Below are positions 44,701 to 59,025 of a stretch of 64,000 nt of DNA, in pieces (positions within the stretch are counted from its first letter, which is position 1; each line of letters begins with the position of its first letter). Location: contig PUFA01000143.1 in the NCBI GenBank assembly GCA_003508835.1, forward strand, positions 930,001-994,000, written 5' to 3'. The DNA comes from Eonycteris spelaea. Lineage: Eukaryota; Chordata; Mammalia; Chiroptera; Pteropodidae. The notes under the pieces are model-generated. The model made no database searches and had not been told where the DNA came from. It saw nothing but the letters and a program-made list of their open reading frames with translations. The translations under genes were made by a program, and so were the position numbers.

Positions 44701-46685
44701 AAAAAAATTTAAACCACAGTATCACTGTAGTTTCCTGCTTGGATTACTACCATAGAATGCCTTTGTATTATACGGCATGACTGGTAAAGAGGACATAGGA
44801 TCATCTGTTTCTAAAATTATGATTTTGTTTTATTAATTTTTCTTGTTAATATAATATGTTCTTATTGAAAACAGAATTTATAAAGCCGTATAGTTAGCTG
44901 GGAAGAGAAAAATCAGATGTTCTTAAGTCAGACTAAAATGCCGTGTGCTTTAAAAATATTTCATTTTGGGGTTCAAAGAAATCTCATCATTAAGTGTGTG
45001 GTTTGCATTCTAGGTTTTATATTATCTTCAAAGATTAAACTACAGAAAATACAACTTTAAAAAATTAAATTTAAAAATTTATAACAATGCAACAAAACTT
45101 ATCTTCCCATAGCAGAAATTTTTGGAAATGTAACATGACTAAATCAGTATTCATAACTTTTTTAGTTTCAAACTTATTTACTTAAAATACATTTTTTTTG
45201 AATAAAGATTCTAGGATAGAGATGCTTAAGTTTTTGGTATTGAGAGAAGAGCATGAGTCCTCTGAAAGATGTTCTAGTGCAATATGTCTTTCCAAGATAA
45301 CTGAATTTCATTGCACAGAATGGTGCCAGTTCACCCATTCAGTCACCAAATACTTCTTGAGCATCTTCTATTTTATAGGTGCTGTGTCTCCTAGACTGGA
45401 TGCTGAAGTTAATTTTCTGAGCTAAGTGAACATTCTGTGTATAAGAATACTTGAATTGTTGGGAAAAAATGATATCTGCTTTGCCTTGTATTTGGTAAGC
45501 ATTTAGTCTTTATTTTATACTTGTTAAATGGATAAATATATTACTAGAATAAAAAATTGTGTAAAATGTAAACTAGGTAATTCCCCACATAGTTAGAAGA
45601 ACTTCATTAGAAGGACTTCATACTTAAGACAGATTACTTTTAGAGAGAGATTATGCTGTGAAAGCAAAAAAAAAGGTGAATTTTTTTTTTTTTCAGATTG
45701 ATTACTAGGCATAGGTGAATTTATTGACATCTAGGGTAGAATTTTTAACAGTCTTCAAAAACCAGAAGTTTTCTATTTGGAGAACGTAGACACTAGGAAA
45801 TACTTTGCTCAGATCTCTTGCTGAGGGAGCAGAGTTGACAGACAGACTCAGCTGCTACCCTTATAGGTCTATAACCAGTGCTTGTCCATGGCCATGCTTC
45901 CCCAAGCTGCTCCCACGTGTGGTAATGTGTGGGTATTGACAGGAAACAGGACTATTCTGGAGAGCATCTTTAGCTCAAGGACTCCTTTGGCTGGGCTGAA
46001 AGTCTTCTGGGATTGTACCATAGTCTGAGACTCTTTCTACCCAAGTCTCCTTCCTTCCCCTCCCCTTACAGATGTCAGACTAGCCTTGTGGTCTATAGGC
46101 TTTCTCTTTCTAGTCCTGCTTCCTCCCCTTTATCCTTCACACATGTTTCCTCAGTAAATTTCTTATAAATCAAATCCTACCTTGGCCTGTACTTCTCAGA
46201 GGACCCAAATATAGATAATTTGTTTTATAATCCTTGCAAGCTCTTTTAGCATATATATTAGGCAATTCAGCACTTATCTTGTTTGAAAAAGCACTAACTG
46301 TTATTGGAAAGTTACAATCATAATTACTGCTCTCTTTCCAAACACGTAGAATAAAATAATTTATTATTTGCCTTACATTTTTATGTCACATTTTTATTAG
46401 TGTGAGACTTTTTTTTTTTTCCTGGAAGCAATTTGCAACACTAATCCCTGTGTCACGTCACAAGCTTTGACTCTGTTGTTTGGTTTTAAGTTACAGATGG
46501 GAGATAGGCATAGATGACATATTGTAAAACTATGTAAATATGTGCAGTGTATGGTGCAGATTATGCCTTATATTTGTTATCTTGAAGAATGTTGTGAATA
46601 GATGAAAGTTTATTCTTATTCAACACTGCCTTATATTCTACTAGTGCTTTATATCATTGAATTTTTCTGATTATTCTTCCAGCTT
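41721..46685. other. AT-rich intergenic DNA, no gene; repeat-poor block at 43620-44260
   Basis: Frames of 69-75 codons have no recognisable domain. At 43620-44260 I see no repeat. The block has several homeodomain-type TAAT/ATTA words and a CAGCTTTTGACAGG segment, so it could be a conserved non-coding element; that is a guess from appearance only. A T-run lies at about 44633-44644. Confidence 0.35.
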
Positions 46686-46689
46686 ATTT

Positions 46690-46870
46690 AGTCCAATGAT
46701 TTTCAAACATTTTTCCCCTTTAAGCATAGATTTTTTAAAAAGACAAATACTTATTTATTACGCAAATAAAAATGTTAGTATTTAAGGGTCCAGAGACTCA
46801 AACATTCAACCTCTCTCACCCAGAGACTCCTAAAATTCCACCTTACACTTTGAAAACCACCATTTAGATT
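46690..46870. mobile_element. Probable hAT-type (MER5-like) MITE
   Basis: The ends are loosely inverted: 'tgattttcaaacatttttc' at the left, and 'cactttgaaaaccaccattt' at the right, which reads 'aaatggtggttttcaaagtg' on the other strand. This layout and size fit MER5-type non-autonomous elements. The core is AT-rich and diverged. Confidence 0.5.
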
Positions 46871-49800
46871 ATTCCAGTATTTGGGATCACAAACTAAATT
46901 TATATCCCCACATGCTTTGGGAAGATATTGATGAAGCTTGACCTATATGGTGTCTTTTGTCAAGTAAGAGAAATTACAGTGTAAATTACATATCTGAAAC
47001 AGGTAAAAAATTCATCTCAGTGGGCACCAAAATTTTTCTTGGGAGTTAACTATCTTTTTTCAGGACAATACTTTAAGTCTTTTAGAGGCATCTGAGACCT
47101 TAAAATCATGAGCTTTGAAGACAAATAAAACAATCACTAAACTGCTCTCCTGAACAAATATATAGGAAATAGAGGGCTGCAAAAAAAATGAAGGAGTAGA
47201 ATTGTTGGGGGTGGAGGAAGCGGAGAAGAGACAATTAGAGTCAGGCAAGACAGTGAAGGATAGAAGTTTGAGTTATATTGTAAAATTCAAAATGTATAAT
47301 ATATCCAGTTATAATTTAAATTAGATATCTTAATTATCCTACTTTATGGAATATCAGTTGATGTTACACATACTTAGATGCTTTATCTACTTTATTTCTA
47401 ATCCATATAATAATCCCATAATTTACAGGATATTCCCACTTTACTGATAAAAATAAAAAGGCCAGGGCTCCTCATTTATATATTCATTCTGTAAGGTAAA
47501 TGCTATTGACAACTTACTAATTGATACACACCATGTTAGATTTTTGGTATAGTAGAGAACAAGGAGGCTGATGATACTGGTCAAGGAATTTACATTCATC
47601 TGCTAAAAGATTGATCTTTAAACACATTTTTTTTTTCAAAGAAAATACACTCTAATAAGTTGAACTCTTAACAAGACCACTCCTTAAAAAGTTAACAATC
47701 TTGGCTTTTCTACTTCTTTCTGTCTTATAATAGACCTAAGGTGGGTGGATAACCTACTAAAACTGCACACCTTACCATGTGTTATTGATTACTTCAGGCA
47801 CCTTTCCTAGCTTCTCACAGGACTCAGAAAAGTACTTTGAATTTAAAATGTCTTTTTCTGTGCTTGATGTGCCTAATTATGTCAGCACCAGTTGGAAGGG
47901 ATATTGACGAGAGAGTACAACACTACTATGTTCCCTACATAATTCTAATTCCTTGGCAAGCTTCCATCTCTGTCTCCCCTTCCACCTATTTGAGCATTAA
48001 GTAGCTCAAGCTTAGTGCTCCATATTTAACTGCACAAAAGAAAGAGCATACAAATATGGGTTTTATTATGCTTTCAATTCTTCAGTATCAAAAATCTCTA
48101 ATATCAAAATTATCATCAATAATTAATAGCCACAAGAAGTGCATAGTGTTAAACTTCAAATGGTATATTAATGCCTTATTAATTTGTACTTCCAATGACA
48201 AATTTTGATAAATTTCTTTCCCCTTCCTGGGGTAAAACAGTGAAATATCCCATCTGCTTTCATCATCTTTGGAGCATAATGGCCTTGTAGGTCAAATAGT
48301 GACTTAAGTAAATATTCAATGGAAGCATTTAGTTTCTGCCATAAGTAAAAGTCCTTTAAAAGGTGGTTTAACTTATTTATACTTGTGTAATTTAATAAAT
48401 ATTAATTGACTGACTAATATATTCCTGATGATAGAGTTATAAGATACAAGAGATATAATTTTCACCTCTAAAAGTTTATAAGTTAGCAAGAGACATTAAC
48501 GAGCAGACAAATAAGTTAATTGAATAGATAGAAATTAACAGAATGCTTATAGGAGCAAATGGAAGGAAAACCTAGTCTTATAGTGGGTTTGGGGGCTATT
48601 TAAAAACTGATGTTTAAAAATAAAATGTTTAAATATTCTCCATATAGAAAAATGAAAATATATCTATTTAAATATAATAATATCTAGAGAATAATTTTAA
48701 CTAAATGAAAAAAAATCAAACTGTGACTGCCTAATGTAATTTGTCAAATATATTTTGTAACAGCTGAGAATATTGATCACTTTTCTTATATATAAAGTTA
48801 AAGCACAATGGACTTTTTAGAAAGCCTATATCCTTAAACTTCTATAATATGAATGATGTAAATATAATATTATTTTAAAATAATACTATATAATAATTGT
48901 AATATTGTTATATGAAATTAATATAAAGAGCTAATATGCTATATTCAGGTAAGTGCTTAAAATATGGACCATTTAGTCAGTATACTCAGAGATCCCTCTA
49001 TAGATTAGGCAAACAAAAACCTTGCTATAGAATGTAAAAGACTGTCCACTATTAATATATTGTAAATGTAATTTTTCATTATTGAATAGAGGTACATAAT
49101 AAACTGCATTAGTGTGGTGCATATTTTAAGTCTCAGTTAATAATTTCTTGTGTTACTTTGGTTCTTATATAGATTTTTTTTTGTTTGCAAAGAATAGAAA
49201 TTCATTCAGGCCCCCTCATACAGAGAATCCTATAGAAATAAGGAAAAAAGAATCTTAGCCAATCCTCAAGGAAAGCAGGAAAAAATAAATAAATAAAAGC
49301 AGTTTTAAGCAAGAGTAAGAAACACTGAATAGCCAGGCCTTGTGGCAAATGGAATGTAGCCTTAGAGAAACAACGCAACTATCAAGTTACCTCATTGCTT
49401 CCTCAGCTGTCTGGGCCCTATTCCTCCTCAGTCAGCATTTAGGTTCTACCTGTTGGTGCTTCCTTTGGTATGTTTTTACTTCTGCTACCTTTCTATGTGT
49501 CTCCCAATCCAACTCTACCCAGGAGGAAGATCTGATTAGTTTAGGTATCAGTGTCATTGTGAGATAAGACTATCTTAGGAGCCTCTGGATTCCTCCGAGT
49601 TAGGTGCCCACCCCAATGAAATCACTGTGGCCAAGATGTCAACATCAGGTGGCAGACAACATGACCACCCATGACTAAACTGCTGCCTGGAGTCCTCTCT
49701 GCAAGCCTTTATTAATTACTAGTACTTGCTTCTAACATTTCCAGTGTGTGACACAGCTGCTTTGTCATATGCTGAGATGAGCACTCTTTATGCAATATAC

Positions 49801-50200
49801 TGTGGATTATTCTCAAAAAGATTTGATTTTCTCTAGAAACATGAGAAGCATATAGACAAAATTAAAACCAGAAGCAAGTACATTATCTTTTGCATCAAAC
49901 AAAAGTTTTTAAAATAGTAGTGAATATCTGGCTTTATATAAAGCAGATGAAATAAAAATAGGACTTAAGGCTCTAGGTATTTACCAGGTGAAGCTTTATC
50001 AACACAAAATAAAACAATTAGTTACATCACTGAATTAACTGAAAGAGGTAAAGAACCATATACTTGGATCAAGATTAGTCAGTCAATGTTTTCATTGTTA
50101 CCTATGTGTTTTGATGTTACATACCTACCACTTAGAATAGACACACTGTAAATGTGCAGTCATGTAACTTGCTATTAATAATTTAAAATATCAAAAACCC
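46871..50200. other. Intergenic DNA, no gene seen
   Basis: A weak MIR-like piece lies near 47380-47460 ('ataataatcccataatttac'), and an L2-like one near 48400-48560. The 49340-49567 frame (75 codons) has no domain. The rest is unassigned. Confidence 0.4.
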
Positions 50201-50204
50201 ATTT

Positions 50205-50450
50205 GCTAATATTTATCAACTGCTTATTACATATTACATATGAAATAACATATCAAGTTATTTTGATAAGTTGACTTATTTAATATCCCAGAAATATTAA
50301 TTAACTTTATTTACAGATATAGGAACTAAGTCACAGAGATGTTTAATTATTTGCTCAAGATCAACTCACAGCTGCTGAGTGTTGGGGCCAGGATTTTGTG
50401 ATAGGTACCCTAAATCCTGAGCCTATTCTCTTCATCATCACTGTTCCATA
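50205..50450 (-). mobile_element. MIR SINE, antisense
   Basis: The blocks 'tatttacagatataggaact', 'tttaattatttgctcaagat', 'acagctgctgagtgttgggg' and 'ctgagcctattctcttcatc' follow reverse-strand MIR. Confidence 0.8.
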
Positions 50451-51734
50451 TTAGCTCTTAGAGAAAAATGTAGGAATAGATTAAAGGAATGGATTATCCT
50501 GAATTTGGTGGAAAATATTGCTTTCCTGAGTGATCCTGCTGAGAAAATAAATTCTTCTTAAAACTTTTAAATATCTAGGTGATCAAAATGTTCATAAAGA
50601 AGAGAAGCTTAAAAAAAAAGCAGAAAACACTTAGGGAAGTTGATCTTGAGGATTCATTTTTAGGAAGATTGGGTTGGTCTGCCAATACTAAGATTCTTCC
50701 CATTTTCATACTCTAGACACATCACACAATACATCATCTCAAGTCCTTTCCTTCATTTTTGTTGGTACCCAAGAATCCACTAATGTTAATTATCATTTTA
50801 AAAGTTATCCTTTGTACATGGCAATGCCTCTGTCTTATCTCATGTTGGAATTATGGGACTCTCTGCTCCCCAGCGTGTGGAGGGTCTCTGGTAAACTCAT
50901 GCTGGATTCATTTTAAGGTGTAGGAGCGAGCAAGGCTGCACATGTAGGTACATGTGTGTCAGGGCAGAGTGTCTCTGTGTAGTATTAAGATTCTCTGAAA
51001 ACTTGCTTTTTAAATACAATGTCAGTGAGACTTCATCCAAGCACCCTTAAGCTTACTTGGAAGCAAAGATAAAAGAAACTGTCAAAGCCACATATTTTTT
51101 AGTGACTCATTTTGCTATAAAAACTTGTTTCTCTTTAATGGCCAGATTATTTTTCCTACCACTGCTGAAATATTAATTATTAGAAGACATCCTCCAGCAA
51201 AACCAAATCATACACAAACTAGAGTCTGGCTACTTTGACAGTATTTTTGTCACAATAGCTACCTGAAATCAGATGCTCTGAGGAGTGACATTTTTCTCTA
51301 CTCATGGTTTCCATAATAAGGAATTTTCCATAAATGTAGCACAAAAGCAGAACTGGAAGAATGCAAAAATATCACCATAGTTTGTGACAACATTTTACCT
51401 GTACTAGGTTTTTTCTTCTCATTTCTGTCCCAAATGATTTTTAAAAGCAGGAAAAGGACCTCAAGTTTCTTAAGTTCAGAAGTAGCATGGCTTCAATAAA
51501 TTTTTGTCATCTTTTCTGAGTCCTTAACCCATCTACAAATTATTCAAGTGTCTTCAAGATCTGTTCCTAGTCTTCCTTTACTGCTTAGATTATGTCTAGC
51601 CTCAAACTTTTTTGTATAGAAATATTCCAAACTTATAGACAAATAAAGCAAATATTATAATATCCATGTATCCCTCATCAACAATAAATGAATAACATTC
51701 AGTGATGCTTTCTTCAAATCATTTTAAAGGAAAG

Positions 51735-51835
51735 AAGATCTTTATTCATTCAACAAATATTTTTGAGTACATACTATAAGTCAGCCACTTTTCTTGGTGT
51801 TTAGGATACACCTGTGAACAAAACAAACCCAAATT
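51735..51835 (-). mobile_element. L2 LINE 3' end fragment, antisense
   Basis: It has 'attcattcaacaaatatttt', 'catactataagtcagccact' and 'ggatacacctgtgaacaaaa'. The 102-codon frame that follows (51834-52142) is AT-poor but has no recognisable domain. Confidence 0.75.
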
Positions 51836-52689
51836 GCTGCTACTGGGAAGTCTGCATTCTTTGCATGTTATTTTAAAAGCTTTTAGAGGGGAAAAGCTTC
51901 CAGCCCACTCCTACTGTTTCTTTCTAGGTGAAGGTAACTCATTAGCACAGCAGTGCTGGCCTCTGCAGCCTCTTGCCTCTTTTTGTAAGGAGGGGCCATT
52001 TATCTTGTTGGTGAACCTGGGAGAACTGGGTCTGGGCATTAAGCTTCTCCTCTTAGACAGTAGAATCATGGGATTGCTCTCCAACAACAGCACAATCTTA
52101 ATTTTACAAGGAGCTCTGACTCTACAGGAATGGTCTGTATAAGTCCAGAGCTACTCATGACAGCATAAGCAACTTTGTCAATATCTATTTTCAATATTAA
52201 TAAGTCTTTTTTGCTGCATTTCTACATCACATTCCTCAACTTAGACTTGATTGAAACAGAGGTAATATTTTGTTCTCCCGTTGCCAAATATTTTAGTTCT
52301 GAGGTAAGTAAAGGAAATATTAATTATTGGTACTTCTCAAACACCTCTATTCCTATTCCTTTTCCACATTCCCCAGAGAAATAGCTTCCCAATATTGGTG
52401 CATATTCTTCTGGTTTATGGCGTTTTTTGTTTTGTCTTATTTTTTACTACATTTATGTATAACCATAAAATATTCAGTATTAGTTTATGTATTTTACAAC
52501 TTCACATAATTGTTCCACATGATATATATTATTCTATAGTCTTTTTTTTCCACTAAATTTTGCTATTAAGTTCTGTTCATACTAATGTGTGTATAGCTGG
52601 TTTGTCTGTAATTATTGTATAAGATTACATCAAATGAATATAACAAATTTTTACTCATTCCCTCCATGATGGAACTTCTTTTGTTAGAC

Positions 52690-52930
52690 TTACATCTTTG
52701 CTGTGCTTCATTTCTCCTGATGCACAGTGTACTCAGCCCTAGGTCTTTGCACCTCTTGCTTCTGCCATGAATACCTGCCTCTACTCAGCTCATCTCTGTC
52801 CTCAACCCCAATGCTCACTGTCAAACTAACTCTGATATTTAGAACTCAGTTCAGACATCTCTTTTTTCATGAAATCTTCTCTAATCCACACCATACCTTC
52901 CCTTTTCCATACTGTTGTGAGAATCTATAT
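52690..52930 (+). mobile_element. L2 LINE internal/3' fragment
   Basis: The order 'ggtctttgcacctcttgctt', 'tgccatgaatacctgcctct', 'aactcagttcagacatctct', 'catgaaatcttctctaatcc' matches the L2 segment upstream of its 3' end. The 70-codon frame here is part of this repeat. Confidence 0.75.
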
Positions 52931-55900
52931 TTCAGATGAAAGATGTAAACTTGAAAGTGTCTTGTAAACTGGATTGAGTTCTACATCTTGTGAAATATTT
53001 GTGGGGTACATTTTGTAAATTCTTCATGTTAGATCTCAGCACAATTAAAATTAAAAATAAACTTTGCTCAGATGTTGGTTAGATCTGTTTCTTAAGACTA
53101 TATTAGAAAGCTAGTTGGTAATGATGCCAAATGTGCATCTCATATTCTTTTTTTCTGCATATCAGACTGAAGAGTTTCTGATTAGAATAGAAAAATGTTG
53201 ACTGATTTAAAATCTTTGTGATATCGATGGTGTAGGACACAAGGAAAAGTAATTTGTCTTTTTTGAATTAGCAGGTGGACAACATTTTGTTTTAAGTAAG
53301 GGGCATTACTTTGCAAAATGTACTTTGTTCATTTATTGTGATAAGTATACTCTAGTTTAAATTATTTATGATGATACTTTACACTATATTTTATAGTCTA
53401 AGTAATACGAGTCCTCATTGATGTTCTTTGCTATTAACGCTTTGCTAAGAAGTATTCACGATTACTGTTTTCAGTGAAGCTTTCCAGAATTAGCAAAAGA
53501 ATTAGTATGCATTTAGCATACATTATACATATTACATTCAGTTGTGAGGAATATAAATCTCTATGCATAGCCCAGGGAAATTTTGTTTTATTCTATTATT
53601 TTTCATTTGAGAAAAAAGATTTTTTTTTTCTGATGTACAAGGTGTTTTGTGGATAACACTCATTAGGGTTAATGGGAGTAAGATGCAAAAATCTCTCCTG
53701 CTTTGTGAGAAGAACAGGCCCCATAATGTTTCCAGGAGGAATACTCTGAAACCTTCATAAAACATTTATATCAGCTGGATAGAAAAAAAAAAAAGAAAAG
53801 AAAAAAAACCTCCTTTAATAAAACATTTCCCTCTATTACACTATGCTGCCATGAGAATTTTATTTATTCAAGAATCACACAATAAACTTGCATTACATGT
53901 ACATTTTGCAAAGAATGAGAGCATACCAATGCTTTCGTGCTTAAAAAAAAGTCTTCTGCACAAAAAATGTGAGGATTTTGGTAAAACCTTGAATATTTCT
54001 CCATGGTCTGGGTTTATGTGTATGCCATTCTTAGTTTGGATTCTAAGAATTATGTTAAACTATCGGTCTTGAATTAGTATGATAAAGAAGAGAAAGCTTA
54101 TCCTTACTTAACTTTCTGAGTGAGCGGTTATTAAAACTATAAAATTAAAAATTTATAATAGCAAAATAAATAAACATATTTACAGAATAACCACACAATA
54201 AATTTATTTTGCAATACTATTTTGATCATGTTAAGTGTTATAATTTAGCTGGAAATTTAGCAATATGCTTAAATTTGAGAAAATAATTTAAAAATAAAAT
54301 AAAGTTCTTTTAGAAAAGACCCAAAATAAAAACAAAATTAAAAATATCACAAAAGAAAAAATTTTATATAGTACTGCATACAAATATATGTACATAATTT
54401 CATAAATTTTAACAAAATATTATTTCTTGTCAGCTTTGGTAAAAAAGTATTCAATTAATGTTTCTATATCTTGAGTGAACTATCCCACCCTTCTTGAGGA
54501 AATGTTAAAATGTTGAACATTTATGTTCTCCACAAGTAAATAACACATTATAAGGCTACATTATGACCAGATTATATCTATTAGTTACTGCTGTGCACCA
54601 TGTAAATCTCTAGATTCCCTGGGAAATGAGAAAATCATTTCAGACTTCAATAACTAACAATCATTTATTGCTCTGGGCAATAATAAAGCTGAATGCAATT
54701 ACCTAAAGTGAAGCTAGCAGTGCAGCAAATGAAATACAGATTTCCCCCCCCCCCTTAAAATAAATGTAGCATCTTCTCATTCTACACTACTGTGTGTACT
54801 GTGTATAATTGGGACTTCTAATACACTGTGCATTGTCTGCATAGTCTATTTGAGATTTGAAATATATGTGATTAAAAGTTATAAAATTACTTTTTACGGT
54901 CTTAGTTGGTGCTCAAGATGATGACAATCATACACATGAAAAATAAATAAAAGTAAAATTCACAGAATTGCCCAATGTAAAATATTTATTTTATTAAAAA
55001 GATTTGTTTGATAGACTCATGTCTTTAAAAACATTGAATTTTACCAATTAAAATGTTAAAACTCTTTTCAATTCTTTGTTCACATAGCAAAGTGACTAGG
55101 ATGAAAAATGATAAAATAATTTACAGAGTTATCTATAATGGGCATATATATACCATTACTCCGCATTGTTAAAGTGTTTATTGAAATGAATATTTTTCTA
55201 AAAAGTGGTTCACAATAATTGCTAATTTAGAAATTTTACTCTTAGAATCTTTTTTTCTATAGCAGTAGTTACTTACCCAAAATTGATTTTTAATTCACTA
55301 TTTGCATGTATTTCCTATTTGTCACAATAGAATGAGATTATACTGAAACAGATTTCTCAGTAGAAAGTTATTCCTGCTGTTTTACATTTTGTTTAACTAT
55401 TTTTTATGTATAATTGTAGTCTGTATTTTGGCATAGACCACTCCTGAAACAGTAGATTTTCTGGCAATTTGGCTGTTAGCATACATTTAATGGTGAATAT
55501 AGCCTTTCATTAACTCTGTATTCAAATAGCACTGCCAAAATATTTTTCATGTTCTTTACTCAGTTCTGTTTATAATAAATCCTTGGAAGCTTGAAGTTGA
55601 CATCTGTTTTCTAAAGTAATCCTATTTTCTCTGTATAGGCACATACTGACTTACTATTGTAGGGTTGTTTATTAGAGTTGAGTTGCTAGCAATTATTATT
55701 ATTTAAGAAAAATGGATTGTTTTGTGGGAGAAAACACATTAGAAAACTGTGTGAATAATGTTACAAAAGAATATGTAAAAATTGGCACCTAAAAACACTG
55801 ACAGCATCTGCTTGACTGCATATTTATATTCTGTAGTTTTATTATATGTTGAGCAATTTGAGGGACGCCTCTGTTTCATGGACCACACACTATCTGAAAA

Positions 55901-56030
55901 TCAAATTCATGTACCACAGTAAAATCTTTATTGAATTTGTTTGTCTGAAAACCCTTTTTTAATTTCTTGATCTCATTCAAGTTGTTTCCTCTTTCACTCT
56001 CTCTTTCCCTATCTCCCTTCCTATAGTTCT
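52931..56030. other. AT-rich intergenic DNA, no gene seen
   Basis: It contains an A-rich run at about 53789-53808 and a C-run at about 54745-54754. Short frames (53474-54072) have no recognisable domain. No named repeat. Confidence 0.4.
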
Positions 56031-56034
56031 CCTT

Positions 56035-56160
56035 CTTACCATTTATTTACCACATACTGTGTTCCAGGCTCTGTCAGCTGACAAAGGCAGTTCCAGGGTC
56101 AGTGAGACATGGTTCCTAACCACAAGAAGCTCACCATCTAATAAGGAAGAGAGACACATA
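56035..56160 (-). mobile_element. L2 LINE 3' end fragment, antisense
   Basis: It has 'ttaccacatactgtgttcca', 'tcagtgagacatggttccta' and 'agctcaccatctaataagga'. Confidence 0.6.
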
Positions 56161-56400
56161 AACAGCAATGACAACTACTTTTTAAGTCGAATGCAAGTCA
56201 AGACAAATAGTCATAGCATTACTGAATAAAATCTTATTTGGATATTTCATTTTTATGCAAAAAGAAATGTTTAAATATGCTTACCCTCTCATTAAAATTA
56301 TTGGCTCAAGACTTGTAGGGAATGATTGATCCATATAATTTCAAGAGTCCAAAATTAGTTCATATTTCCTCCCACCCATTTCTAATTCCTACCTCCTAGC

Positions 56401-56409
56401 TTTCTTTCT

Positions 56410-56481
<72 letters not shown>

Positions 56482-56483
56482 TT
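56401..56483. repeat. (TTTC)n microsatellite
   Basis: About 20 TTTC units with one early interruption, just upstream of the LINE-1 5' end. Confidence 0.95.
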
Positions 56484-56499
56484 AAATTTCTCACCTTAA

Positions 56500-57650
56500 T
56501 AGATCTGCAATAGATATTTACATAAACCAGGTTCCACAACCTCGTGTGGAGATCAAGAATTGAGAAGCCTATCTTGGCTGCAGAGCCCAGCTAAACACTG
56601 GGCTACCCAGCCCAGGGTTCCAGTGCCAAGAAGAGAAGTCTCCACAACCTCTGGCAGTGAAAACCAAGAAAGGTGTAGCTGAGTGAGACAGAAGGCTTCA
56701 GCAATCAGAGACCTTTCTCTTAAAGGGCCCATTCCAGGCCTTTCTTGCTAAAAACTGACTCACTCTAAGCTCCAGCACTGGACAGCTGCTTGAGGGGTGC
56801 CAGCGACATATGGGGAGGCGCTGAGCTATGGGGCTTCAGGGCAAGGGCTGGAGGAGCAGTTTGCACCAGGACACAGGTGCAGGCAGAAGCCATTTTTTCC
56901 TTTGTTAAGCCATCCTCACTCCCAGCCTACGGACGCAGGCACCATCAATCTAGCTAACACGGGTTGCTCTATCCAGGCGATTCCCTGAGTCTCTGCCTCT
57001 TCCAAATTGTGGGCCTACCCAAGCCTCTTCCAGTGAGTTTATTCCATACAAATGGGCTGTCTTGGCTCCTGCTGCAATTTTAATGAAATCTCTCAAAGGC
57101 TCACAAAACCCAAAGAAGCAGCATCTGGCCTCAGTGTACCCTGTACCTCTTGTTGAGCAGCCTCGAACCTTGCATCCAGCCTCTGTTTTGAACTTAACCC
57201 CCTGAGGCACCTATAAGTCCAGCTCGGGTGACAGGTACATGTGGATTGCTTAGTGACTCTTACCAGGTGGCTTCAGAGGCGCACAGGCTATAGCTGAACT
57301 TGGTCTGTGGGACCCCTCTCAGGTCTGTGACAAGAGTCCCCACAGCACAACTAGGGCATAAATTCACTCTACTAAGACTGGGAGACTTGGGAGCCCTACC
57401 TAATACTTAGACACAGGAAGGCAGCCAAAATGAGGAGACAAAGAAATATGCTCACTTGAAAGAATAGAACAAAGCTTCAAAAAAAAAAAAAATCACCTAA
57501 ATGGAGACAAGCAATATAACTGATGCAGAGTCCCAAACAGTGGTTATAAGGATGCTCAAGGAACTTAGGGGAAGAATAGATGAACTCAGTGAGATACACA
57601 CACACACACACACACACACATATGTGTATATATAGTAAGAACTTTAACAA

Positions 57651-57697
<47 letters not shown>

Positions 57698-59025
57698 GAA
57701 ATTATAAAAGGGAACCAGTCAGAAATGAAGAATACAATATCTGAGATGAAGAGTATATTAGAGGGAATCAACAGGGTGGAGGAAACAGAGGATCAAATCA
57801 CCATTATAGAGGGTGGTAGCAGAGAACAGACACCCAGTCAGAATGGTAACAAGAAAAAAGTCCAAAATAATAAAGGCAATATAAGGAGCCTATGGGATAA
57901 CATCAAACATAACAATATTTGCATCATAGGGGTACCAGAAGGAGAAGAGCAAGAAGTTGAAAACCTATTTGAAGAAATAATTGAAAAACTGCCTTAACCT
58001 GGTGAAAGAAATAGACATACAAACCCCAGGAAGTTCAGAGAGTTCCCAAAAAGAAGAACCCAAAGAGGCCCACAAGACGACACAAAAGTTAAATACAAAG
58101 AAAGAATCTTAAAAGCAATAAGAGAAAAGCAATTAATTACCTACAAGGGTGCTCCTATAAGACCGACAGCTGATTTCTCAAAAGAAACTGCAGGACAGAA
58201 GGGCTTGGCACAAAATATTCAGAGTGATGAAAACCCAGGATCTACAATCAAGATAACTTTATCCAGCAAAGCTATCATTTATAGTCAAAGAACAGATAAA
58301 GAGCTTCCCAGACAAGAAAAAGCTAAAAGGGTTCATCATCACCAAGCCAGCATTACAGGAAATATTAGAGGAACTTCTTTAAGAAGAAGAAAAAATGTAG
58401 CAAAAATATGAATAAAGAATGGCATTAACTACACATCTCTTAACAAGTACTTCAAATGAAAAAGTGTATGTGCTCCAATCAATAGAGAGAGTGGCAGAAT
58501 GGATAAGAAAACAAGACCCTTACATATGCTGTCTACAAAAAAACTCACTTCAGATGAAAAGACACTCACAGACTAAAGTAAGGGGATGGGAAAAGATATT
58601 GCATGATGGACCTAGAAGGTAGTATACAGAGCAGAGTAAGTCAGATAGAGGAAGACAAATACCTATAATTGCATGTATATGTGAAATATAAAAAAAATAA
58701 AAATAAATGAACAAACAGAAACTCATAGATATAGAGAACATTTTGAGGGTTACCATTTACCATTTTGAGGATGGTTGAAGGGATAAGTGAAACAGGGAGA
58801 AGGGATAAAGAAGTACAAATTGGTAGTTATTAACAGTAATGGAGATAGAAAGTATAGCATAAGAAATATAGTCAATTATATTGTAATAACTATGTAAGGT
58901 GTTAGAGGGACACTAGACTTATTGGAGTGATCACTTTGTGAGTTATATAGATGTCTAATCGCTATGTCATACAACTGAAACTAATATAGTATTGTATGCC
59001 ATTATAACTGAAAAAATAAAAAAAT
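56500..59025 (+). mobile_element. Internally deleted LINE-1 with 5' UTR, ORF1 remnant and 3' UTR
   Basis: From about 56530 the sequence is a GC-richer L1 5' UTR ('gcagagcccagctaaacact', 'ctcttaaagggcccattcca'). ORF1 remnants follow: frame 57695-57997 has a coiled-coil stretch (EMKNTISEMKSILEGIN) and the LWDNIKHNNICIIGVPEGEE motif of the ORF1 protein. Then come the ORF1 C-terminal region (frame 58205-58411) and the start of ORF2-type sequence to about 58615. There it joins the 3' UTR ('gcagagtaagtcagatagag', then 'actagacttattggagtgat'), so nearly all of ORF2 is missing. An A-rich tail ends it near 59025. It is not able to move on its own. Confidence 0.85.
57596..57695. repeat. Two (CA)n microsatellites inside the LINE-1
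   Basis: (CA)n at 57596-57620 and 57654-57695, separated by a short L1 segment with TATGTGTATATA. They create the cysteine/valine-rich frames on the opposite strand, which are not genes. Confidence 0.93.

Noticed and set aside
57477..57771. Cysteine/valine-rich minus frames
   Set aside because: Translation of the (CA)n arrays inside the LINE-1.
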